Source: Coriobacteriia bacterium
GTDB lineage: Bacteria; Actinomycetota; Coriobacteriia; Coriobacteriales; UBA8131
Direction of reading: 5' to 3'
NCBI GenBank assembly: GCA_009781525.1
Contig: WQXZ01000114.1
Span: 1-5,771, forward strand
DNA length: 5,771 nucleotides
Part shown: piece after piece, positions 1 to 5,029 of the stretch
Position numbering within the stretch: position 1 is the first letter of the stretch
How the letters are laid out: each line of letters begins with the position of its first letter
Program-made: the position numbers and the translations under genes
Notes under the pieces: generated by a model
The model's database searches: none
What the model saw: only the letters and a program-made list of their open reading frames with translations
What the model was told of the DNA's origin: nothing

Positions 1-38
1 CATTCAGTCTCTGGTCTTTTCATGTTTCTCATAATCAC
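1..38 (-). CDS. Possible start of a gene running off the left edge
   Basis: On the minus strand a good Shine-Dalgarno sequence, GGAGGT (48 to 43), is followed after five bases by GTG (38-36) and, in the same frame, ATG (32-30) and ATG (23-21). The frame stays open to the window edge and reads MIMRNMKRPETE. Only about twelve codons are visible, so no family can be assigned. It lies 57 bases beyond the tnpC stop on the same strand. It could be a passenger gene of the IS66 element, a host gene next to the insertion, or chance. The ribosome binding site is the only positive evidence. Confidence 0.25.
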   Translation of the reverse strand, partial: MIMRNMKRPETE

Positions 39-94
39 CTATACCTCCAAATCTATTAGGTGGCATAGAGATTACCAGCGAGAATTGCTGATTG

Positions 95-1603
95 CTATGT
101 GGTTAGGATTAGACGTTTACGTTTTTCCAGCAGATATTCAAGGTAATCATGTACACGCAGGTCGTTTTCTTTGGCAGTCTCAACGATAGAGTAGATCACA
201 GCTGATGCGTCAGCACCTCTTGGGGTGTTGGAGAAAGTCCAGTTTTTGCGACCTAGAACAAAGGGTTTGATCGATCTTTCTGCTCGATTGTTCGATAGCT
301 CCAGTCGACCATCTAAGAAAACATTCATAAGCCAAATACGCTGTTCTTTAGCATAGTGGATAGCTTTTCCGACCAATGACCTGGGCAGCGCCTTTACCTG
401 CTCTGCCCACTTGAAAAAGCTTAAGGCAATCGGCTCTGATAGTTCTTTGCGCCTTTGGTATCGTTCGGTGAAGTCCAGATTGGCAAATTCGCGCTCCAAT
501 AAGAACAACTTGTCACAATAGGCCAGTCCCTCTTCAGCCAATAACATGTTCTCACTGCTTTTGTTTGCAGGCTTCAAAGCGTTCGTGAAGTACCTTCTCA
601 TGTGTGCCCAACACCCGACTACAGTAATACCTGAGCCAAGACTGTGATACCCCCGATAACCATCTGAATGTAGGTAGCCTGTTTTAAACTCCTCTAAAAA
701 GTCTTTCGGGTGACTTGCTGAGCGTGTGGGTTTGTATTCGTAGCAGACAAGCGGATGTAAGGCATCTGCACCTGTACGATATAGCCACATGTATGACTTC
801 TGGCGAGCTGCTCTTCCCTCCTCATTGATCACCTGAACCGTTGTCTCATCAGCACACAGCACATCATGGCTTACGACCAGGCGTTTCCTGATGGCGTCAT
901 ATACTACCGTAAGCCATGTTTCCGAAGTATAGATAACCCAGTTGGAGATGGTCTGGCGAGAGAGTGAGAGACCGTCGGACACAAAGGCGGCTTCCTGGCG
1001 ATACAGCGGTAGATGACGCTCATATTTATCAGCGAGTATCTGAGAGACCAAAGAAGCTGATGCGATGGAGTTCGGTATCAGCGCCTTGGGACTATCAGCG
1101 CGAATCACAGGGGTGGAGTCAGAATGTGTCTGACAGTGCCTGCAACTGTAGACATGGGTATGCAGTTCGTTTACGTGGTAGGTAGCAGGATTGTAGATGA
1201 GCTCTCGCCTGACATCAGTGCCTATCTCGTGGAGCCTACCTGAGCACTTAGGGCATGATCGTTCATCGTCAGGCAACTCATAGTCGATCCGATTGACATC
1301 GAATACCGATAGGTCAGCATCACGTTTGCCCTTGGGGCGACGCCTGTGTTCTTTTACGACCTGTTCGATGTCAGGCTCTTCAGCTGTCTGATCCTTGGCA
1401 ACAAGACTTTCAGCTTCATTGAACACGAATTGCTGTTGACTGGCTTGGACACGAGACTCAGAAGACCTACCGAAACGCTTGGCTCTCTCCAGTGCAAGCT
1501 CTTCTCTCAGCAGCTTGTTCTCAAGCGTCAAAGCCTCGATCACATCCAATGCCTCTGGCAGGGTCTCGATCTTCGGTTTCGGGATGTCTGCTTTCTTTGC
1601 CAT
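95..1603 (-). CDS. tnpC: IS66-family transposase TnpC, full length
   Basis: This 502-residue protein is the DDE transposase of the IS66 element, which catalyses strand cleavage and transfer. The length is normal for the family. Domains in order: a leucine-rich coiled-coil segment at about 20-45 (LTLENKLLREELALERAKRFG), the family's N-terminal helix; a basic stretch RRRPKGKR at 87-94; a zinc-finger-like module with C117-x2-C120 and C154-x2-C157; then the catalytic domain. Likely catalytic residues are D252 (CADETT), D314 (HSDGYRGY) and E442 (LSNNRAERSIKP). The conserved GCWAHMRRYF block lies at 330-339 and the C-terminal YLEYLL motif near 488. I see no frameshift or internal stop. The start at 1603 (MAKKADIP) has no Shine-Dalgarno sequence; the bases before it are AT-rich and include TATAAT six bases upstream. 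It is the last gene of the element, 94 bp after the tnpB remnant. The family assignment is secure. Confidence 0.95.
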   Translation of the reverse strand: MAKKADIPKPKIETLPEALDVIEALTLENKLLREELALERAKRFGRSSESRVQASQQQFVFNEAESLVAKDQTAEEPDIEQVVKEHRRRPKGKRDADLSVFDVNRIDYELPDDERSCPKCSGRLHEIGTDVRRELIYNPATYHVNELHTHVYSCRHCQTHSDSTPVIRADSPKALIPNSIASASLVSQILADKYERHLPLYRQEAAFVSDGLSLSRQTISNWVIYTSETWLTVVYDAIRKRLVVSHDVLCADETTVQVINEEGRAARQKSYMWLYRTGADALHPLVCYEYKPTRSASHPKDFLEEFKTGYLHSDGYRGYHSLGSGITVVGCWAHMRRYFTNALKPANKSSENMLLAEEGLAYCDKLFLLEREFANLDFTERYQRRKELSEPIALSFFKWAEQVKALPRSLVGKAIHYAKEQRIWLMNVFLDGRLELSNNRAERSIKPFVLGRKNWTFSNTPRGADASAVIYSIVETAKENDLRVHDYLEYLLEKRKRLILTT

Positions 1604-1697
1604 TGTAATATTATACTATATTATTATCATTAATATGACGTATGAACAAGAATTTACAGAATATTTATCCCTTTATCTCGCGAATTATGCGCAATAC
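1604..1697 (-). promoter_or_regulatory. AT-rich tnpB-tnpC gap with possible -10 element
   Basis: This 94-base gap separates the tnpB remnant from tnpC. On the minus strand, TATAAT (1615-1610) lies six bases before the tnpC ATG, so transcription from it would start about at the start codon. No good -35 box sits at 17-18 bases (TCATAT or GTCATA). There is no Shine-Dalgarno sequence for tnpC. It may be a weak internal promoter giving a leaderless message, or simply AT-rich DNA. Confidence 0.25.
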
Positions 1698-2056
1698 TCA
1701 ATTGAGCAATCGCTCTGTTACCGGATCACCCTTGAAACGCCGCTCCAAAGCTGTGTTTGAGATGACCTGTAAAAGCTCTGAAGCACTTATATCCATGGTT
1801 GATTCCAAGGCCTGCTCTGTCGGCCACATGAAGTGTCCCCGCTCCAGTCGCTTGGTGTGTAGCCAGAAACCATCGGTGTCCCATTCCAGGATGCGGATGA
1901 TATCTGAGGGGTCTGTTGCAGAAAGCGAACAGAGCGCCACTGAAGGCATCCAGCCCGAATGTGTCTACTTGCGATTCCAGCCAGACCGTTTATCTGCTTA
2001 CGCATGTCTGTATAGCCACACGCAAGATAGACTTTCTTGTTGTAGGCTTCAATCAT
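1698..2056 (-). pseudogene. tnpB: IS66 accessory protein TnpB (Orf2), broken by two frame changes
   Basis: The TnpB/IS66 Orf2 sequence is recognisable but spread over three frames. The start frame gives MIEAYNKKVYLACGYTDMRK and then INGLAG (2056 to about 1978), the family N-terminus. The next part, ESQVDTFGLDAFSGALFAFCNR, is in a second frame (about 1976-1912). The rest, SDIIRILEWDTDGFWLHTKRL then ERGHFMWP and on to the stop at 1698, is in a third. The second change falls at a run of four C on the minus strand (1908-1911); removing one C restores CNRPSDII. The first, near 1975-1980, looks like a small deletion that removes a few residues after GLAG. Joined, the pieces give about 119 residues, the usual family length. 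The ATG overlaps the tnpA stop (ATGA), so the ancestral genes were translationally coupled. TnpB is needed for IS66 transposition, though its biochemical role is not settled. Confidence 0.88.
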
Positions 2057-2394
2057 AGTGACACCAAGACCTTGAGCACGGTCTCTAATGCATCTAAGTC
2101 AAAACCGGTTGTCACGCTGACGGTGTATCCAGTAAGCCCGATCGTGATGGCTGAAGGGTTAGGCGGTTTTGGCTCAGCTTTGATAGCACCGACATCGACA
2201 AACCTGGCTTTGGTGATGGCCTTCCTGCTAGCACCTGACTCGTTTCTGAACTTACTTACCCAGTTACTGATAGTTTTGTGGTTGATACCGTGGGCTCTGC
2301 ACCAGGCGCTTTGAGAAAGTCCGCTGGCTTGCATCTCTGCTACCAGCTCACGCCATTCAGCTTCGGGTCGTGCAGGACTAATCTTTTTGGTCAT
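2053..2394 (-). CDS. tnpA: IS66-family TnpA (Orf1), helix-turn-helix protein
   Basis: This 113-residue protein is the first gene of the IS66 element. Residues 24-50 (SGLSQSAWCRAHGINHKTI, then SNWVSKFR) form a helix-turn-helix of the transposase_8/IS66 Orf1 type, presumably binding the element's ends. The C-terminal ITIGLTGYTVSVTTGFD and LDALETVLKVL match the family's beta strand and final helix. The start MTKKISPA at 2394 is preferred because GGAG (2403-2400) lies five bases before it; longer in-frame starts at 2445 and 2409 lack such a site and would run into or past the element end. The stop TGA overlaps the tnpB ATG by four bases, the arrangement expected for coupled translation. The gene looks intact. 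Length and context fit the family well. Confidence 0.88.
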   Translation of the reverse strand: MTKKISPARPEAEWRELVAEMQASGLSQSAWCRAHGINHKTISNWVSKFRNESGASRKAITKARFVDVGAIKAEPKPPNPSAITIGLTGYTVSVTTGFDLDALETVLKVLVSL

Positions 2395-2438
2395 CTTGTC
2401 TCCATTCATCGGTTGCTCGTCTGAATGAAGACTACCAG

Positions 2439-2807
2439 GTGCCACCTGTGCTAGCTATGCCGCTGGTATTTGACGCTTACGCTGGTATATCAAATATTGT
2501 GGAGCGGCACTGGCAAAACGTCGTTGCTAAGCATCCGGAAATAGCCGCTCATGACAAGGTCAAACCGCATCTCATCCGCCACAGCAAAGCCACGCACCTA
2601 GTCGAAGAGAACGTAAATCTCTTTCACGTAAGAGATTTTCTCGGACACTCATCGATTACGACTACCCAAGTGTATTTAAAAAGTAATCCTGAAAGTATGA
2701 GGAGAGCAATCGAAGCCGCATCATCGGAAGTCGTTGCTCCATGTAGCGAATACTACGATACGGGCAAACGGGCTGAGTTGATGGATTTTCTCAATAAACT
2801 GTTGTAG
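2439..2807 (+). pseudogene. Tyrosine recombinase/integrase, C-terminal catalytic fragment (RIT-like third recombinase)
   Basis: The 122-codon frame encodes only the C-terminal half of a tyrosine recombinase catalytic domain. Visible active-site residues are H44-x2-R47 (HLIRHSKATHLVEENVN), H70 (FLGHSSITTTQ) and the nucleophile Y79 (QVYLK). The N-terminal core-binding domain and first catalytic arginine are absent, so it cannot be active. The stretch after the tyrosine (ESMRRAIEAA, and the final AELMDFLNKLL) resembles the tail of the last gene in recombinase-in-trio elements; this comparison is from memory. Clear homology begins around GISNIVERHW (2488 on); the first residues, from a GTG at 2439, may be IS66 end sequence or a degenerate junction. 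The frame faces away from the IS66, whose insertion most simply explains the loss of the 5' part. A terminal inverted repeat starts six bases after the stop. Confidence 0.85.
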
Positions 2808-2813
2808 ATAAAC

Positions 2814-2869
2814 GTAATGCGAAGTTCAAAGTCTCGCTTTGCGGGAAAAGACCGTGAACTTCGCATTAC
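2814..2869. repeat. Perfect 15-bp inverted repeat, probable element end
   Basis: GTAATGCGAAGTTCA (2814-2828) is repeated exactly in inverted orientation as TGAACTTCGCATTAC (2855-2869), with a 26-base spacer that holds a small CGC-TTT-GCG hairpin. It begins six bases after the recombinase stop. No T-run follows on either strand, so a simple terminator is unlikely. The position, directly outside the last recombinase gene, fits a terminal recognition structure of a RIT-like element; paired inverted arms are typical binding sites for tyrosine recombinases. The arms are seen directly; the role is inferred. Confidence 0.7.
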
Positions 2870-2885
2870 CCCTTACTTGTCATTA

Positions 2886-2917
2886 AACTTATAATGCAGA
2901 TCTTCACATTATAAGTT
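2886..2917. repeat. 11-bp palindrome at the istA truncation point
   Basis: AACTTATAATG (2886-2896) and CATTATAAGTT (2907-2917) are perfect inverted arms around a ten-base loop that contains AGATCT. The right arm overlaps the last two sense codons of the truncated istA (AAC TTA) and its stop, so the junction between istA and the foreign DNA falls inside this palindrome. It may be part of the inserted element's end or a target site that pre-existed in istA. It could form a hairpin, but no poly-T follows. Confidence 0.6.
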
Positions 2918-3538
2918 ATCCGGTATCAGGATGGGGGTTGTTCCACCGAAGTATTCAAAGGCATTGACGTGGGCATTGAGCCAGGACTGCTGATCCATGG
3001 AGTAGAAGCCTTCAGCATAAGAATATGACGAGTATGGCAGACAAGCGACGAACACATAGACCTTGTGTGTCTCACCTGTGTCACGATCCACCGTCTGCAT
3101 CACAGCTCCACACCAGTCAACCATCATCTGCTCAGCTGGCCTACGCTCGATATGCATCACCACTTGATTAGAGATAGCCCAGCGACGGTAGTGATAGCAG
3201 AAGGCGGAATACTGATACGGCTCCTCTCCGGCAGCGATCGCTCTCTGGCAGTATTCGCTCCAGCAAAGCGATAGTGTCACACCCTTCTTCAGAAGCTCCC
3301 CGTTGACATGTTCGAAATCCGGTACTGCTTTCCTGAGTTTTGGTTCCTCCCTTGGAAAGAGGATCCGATAGATCTCTTTGTCGTCGAACTCTTCTGGTAG
3401 CGGCCACTGGAGGTTTCTCATTTTGGCTCTGTCTAAGACGCTCTGGACTGTACTTCTCGCGCATCCGCATGAATATGCGATATTGCGGATGCTGACCCCA
3501 TTGTTATGGAGTCTTAAGATCTCACGATACCTAACCAT
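2909..3538 (-). pseudogene. istA: IS21-family transposase IstA, truncated after the second catalytic Asp
   Basis: The frame gives 209 residues of an IstA-type transposase that is normally about 400-520 residues. Residues 1-38 (MVRYREILRLHNNGVSIRNI, then AYSCGCARSTVQSVL) are the IS21 helix-turn-helix. The DDE core begins near 130 with D141 (MMVDWCG). The protein ends at IPDNL, exactly at the motif that normally reads PDNLKT and carries the second catalytic Asp (D207). The catalytic Glu, the C-terminal domain and the istB ATPase gene are absent, so it is inactive. The start at 3538 is supported by AAAGGAGAA about eight bases upstream. The loss coincides with a palindrome and a recombinase-element end, so insertion of that element is the likely cause. 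The N-terminal portion shows no frameshift. Confidence 0.9.
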
Positions 3539-3612
3539 GGTTGGTTCTCCTTTCTCTCGTGAGTAGTGCCTGATTGCACCGCGCTCATTATCAGAGAAAG
3601 AAGCTAGTGATT

Positions 3613-3705
3613 GTGTACCGACAGCTATGGAGAGGTGTACCGCTGGGTCATGGACAAGTGTACTGACGAAACGTGGAGCCGTGTACTGTTCTGGATGTAA
3701 TAATC
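3613..3705. repeat. Four tandem GTGTAC repeats, IS21 terminal binding sites
   Basis: GTGTAC starts at 3613, 3635, 3658 and 3681, so the spacing is 22, 23 and 23 bases. Each unit reads GTGTACYG, then seven or eight variable bases, then TGGA; the outermost unit has only three variable bases before TGGA. IS21-family ends are known to carry several such repeats that bind the transposase. The spacing of about two helical turns would place the sites on roughly the same face of the DNA. The repeats are directly visible and the assignment follows from the adjacent istA. Confidence 0.8.
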
Positions 3706-4226
3706 AACTCGAAGGTGAGTTAGCGAAGGCATCAGGTGGACGTATCGCCAAGAAGTACCGTGACTTCTTCACGTTCTCTGATACCCATGAGAAGAAGCCC
3801 ATCATGTTCTCACGCGACAATGCTGCAGTGGCAGGCGCGCTTGCCGAAGCCGGGTTCATCGTTTTCATCACCAATGACGAAACACTTGACCCACTAGGTG
3901 TCTTGAAGCTCTACCGCAGGCGGGACGAAGTGGAGAAGGTGTTTGACGACCTGAAAAACGGGATCGATTTCAAAAGGTTAAAGACGCATACCCAGCAGAG
4001 CACTGAAGGTAAGGCATTCGTCGGTTTCATAGCATTGATCCTTCGCTCCCGTATGCTCAGCTTGCTGCAGAAAGATAAGGCGACTGAGACGTTGACGTTG
4101 AAGAAGGCGATGCTGGAGCTTAAGAAGCTGCAGTATGTCGTCACCAGCGACGGTGAGGAGCATTACCTGCCTGTCACCAAGACCCAGATAACGATAGCTA
4201 GTGCGTTAGGTCTGGCTCTTGTATAG
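3627..4226 (+). pseudogene. IS1634-family DDE transposase, C-terminal fragment fused to IS21 end sequence
   Basis: The open frame has 199 codons, but the first ~26 (3627-3706) are translation through the IS21 terminal repeats. Transposase homology starts at about LEGELAKASG (3709 on). The fragment carries the IS4/IS1634 signature Y(2)R(3)E(6)K: Y96, R99, E103 and K110 in YRRRDEVEKVFDDLK, with E103 the catalytic Glu. The preceding GFIVFITND (76-84) corresponds to the second-Asp region. The downstream KAFVGFIALILRS is a conserved IS1634 helix. IS1634-family proteins are usually about 450-600 residues, so more than half, including the first catalytic Asp, is missing. An IS21 insertion most simply explains the loss. 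The C-terminus appears natural. No ribosome binding site precedes 3627, so expression is doubtful. Confidence 0.88.
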
Positions 4227-4232
4227 GACAAA

Positions 4233-4249
4233 CAACTGCGGAGTTTAGG
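4233..4249 (+). repeat. Candidate terminal inverted repeat of the IS1634 element
   Basis: CAACTGCGGAGTTTAGG lies six bases after the transposase stop, where IS1634-family elements normally end. Read inward it would begin CCTAAACTCCGCAG. The partner end is not in the window, so this rests on position and a general resemblance only. Confidence 0.25.
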
Positions 4250-4507
4250 TTTAGTAGCCAAATATCGTCTTTATCGATACCAACGAACGATACTTTCCTA
4301 GCAATGTAACAGTCATAATTTAACTGGATAAAACCACGCTTCTTCAACAACTAGATCAGACATCAATTACCCTTGCCCTCTGCCTTGTCTTCAGCCATAC
4401 CTTGGGCTTTAGTCAATATCTACCTGCCGATGCTTACCTGCTGGTTGGCACGATGTCTCCAACCAGCAGCAATCGATAAAAGACTGGCTGCACCAATGTG
4501 GCTTCTG
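4250..4507. other. Non-coding stretch between IS1634 remnant and immunity gene
   Basis: About 260 bases without a convincing gene on either strand. The open frame on the plus strand from 4373 runs antisense into the immunity gene, has no recognisable family and no ribosome binding site. The only clear structure is the inverted repeat at 4438-4469. This is the boundary between the mobile pile-up and the toxin-immunity locus. Confidence 0.6.
4438..4469 (-). terminator. Strong hairpin downstream of the immunity gene, possible terminator
   Basis: CTGCTGGTTGG (4438-4448) and CCAACCAGCAG (4459-4469) form a perfect 11-bp stem with a ten-base loop. The hairpin lies 38 bases after the immunity-gene stop on the transcribed strand, where a terminator is expected. 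No U-run follows it on either strand, so it is not a classical intrinsic terminator; it may act as a 3' stabiliser or a weak terminator. Confidence 0.35.
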
Positions 4508-5026
4508 TTATGCGATCCATATTGCAATTACAGTGCCGTCGCGATGAATCAGTGCATGAGGTACTACGCCGAGCCAATTGTCTGGCAATGTTCCATTTAC
4601 CATCCAGCACTCATTCTCCCTGTCGTAGCGTACCTCTATCGGCTCATCGTTAATTATGTTAGTCGGTTTGCCATCAATGATACCCCATCGTTCGAACCAA
4701 AGGTCTATTGCAGCCTCTATGGCATCCTCTTCGGTTTCAATCAGTCCTACGTTTGCCGAATACGGAAAATCTTCAATCATACTCTGATAATCTGCAAGGT
4801 TAAATGATTCGACCTCAGTGTCTATGGGATCGGATATTGGATCAGTTATCTCGTTTCCAGTGCTGACTTCACTTTTGTCTTCTGTAGAGTCGTCTTCCAT
4901 AGAACCAGATGACTCACCCTCTTCAATCACAGGGTCGGGTTTCCCATTAATGACGCTCATGCCTATTAGAACCCCGACTGCCAAGAAGGCTGCTATTGCA
5001 ATTGATATTAGTAAACGTTTTTTCAT
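4508..5026 (-). CDS. Membrane-anchored NTF2-fold immunity-like protein
   Basis: This 172-residue protein is probably the immunity partner of the upstream RHS toxin. It starts with KKR followed by a hydrophobic segment (residues 5-23, LLISIAIAAFLAVGVLIGM), then an acidic, Ser/Thr-rich linker (about 30-75), then a compact domain (about 85-172). That domain, with ETEEDAIEAAIDLWFERWG, PIEVRYDRENECWMVNGTLP and HRDGTVIAIWIA, resembles NTF2-fold immunity proteins (Imm-NTF2 type: A..W...G, then W.V.GTLP, then a final I...DG.V strand). The match is from memory. There is no lipobox cysteine, so the N-terminus is likely a signal anchor with the domain outside the membrane. The start at 5026 is set by GGAGG (5037-5033), which lies in the last toxin codons. 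Only three bases separate the toxin stop from the ATG, so the two are co-transcribed and likely coupled. The main alternative is a generic exported protein of unknown function. Confidence 0.7.
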   Translation of the reverse strand: MKKRLLISIAIAAFLAVGVLIGMSVINGKPDPVIEEGESSGSMEDDSTEDKSEVSTGNEITDPISDPIDTEVESFNLADYQSMIEDFPYSANVGLIETEEDAIEAAIDLWFERWGIIDGKPTNIINDEPIEVRYDRENECWMVNGTLPDNWLGVVPHALIHRDGTVIAIWIA

Positions 5027-5029
5027 CTT

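Larger units (their letters stand above)
58..2447 (-). mobile_element. IS66-family insertion sequence, tnpA-tnpB-tnpC, with defective tnpB
   Basis: Three minus-strand genes in the order tnpA, tnpB, tnpC are the standard layout of the IS66 family (about 2.4-2.7 kb). The boundaries are estimates. The 8-mer AGGTGGCA occurs at 58-65 on the plus strand and in inverted orientation at 2447-2440, which would give a 2390-bp element with tnpC ending about 30 bp from one end and tnpA starting about 46 bp from the other. The match does not extend well inward, and the flanks at 50-57 and 2448-2455 are not an 8-bp target duplication, so the true ends may lie a few tens of bases away. Because tnpB is frameshifted, the copy is probably not autonomous, although its tnpC looks intact. 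Confidence 0.75.
2909..3706 (-). mobile_element. IS21-family element remnant (left end and 5' istA)
   Basis: This is the istA-proximal end of an IS21 element. It comprises the truncated istA, a 74-bp leader (3539-3612) in which I see only the istA ribosome binding site, and the terminal repeat array. I place the outer end near 3706, where the minus strand would begin TGATTATT, because IS21 ends start with TG and homology to the neighbouring IS1634 transposase resumes just beyond. The end is accurate to perhaps 10-15 bp. The distal end and istB are outside the window or lost. Confidence 0.7.

Noticed and set aside
1908..1911. Programmed frameshift at the C4 run in tnpB
   Set aside because: A second, independent frame change near 1975-1980 is also needed, the family is not known for such a mechanism in tnpB, and the run is not a typical slippery heptamer.
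1642..2314. Long plus-strand open frames opposite tnpA and tnpB
   Set aside because: They are antisense to recognisable IS66 genes and show no family features.
50..2455. 8-bp target duplication flanking the IS66 element
   Set aside because: The bases next to the candidate ends (AATCTATT and GTGCTAGC) do not match, so no duplication is claimed and the ends remain approximate.
2814..2869. Intrinsic terminator for the recombinase fragment
   Set aside because: The stem is strong, but the loop is 26 bases and no T-run follows on either strand; its position fits an element end better.
3613..3705. Short regular repeats that could suggest a CRISPR array
   Set aside because: Only about eight bases plus TGGA are conserved per 22-23 base unit, with no long identical repeats or spacers. 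They sit at an IS21 end, which explains them.
4373..4807. 144-codon open frame on the plus strand
   Set aside because: It is antisense to the immunity gene over most of its length, has no ribosome binding site and no recognisable motifs.
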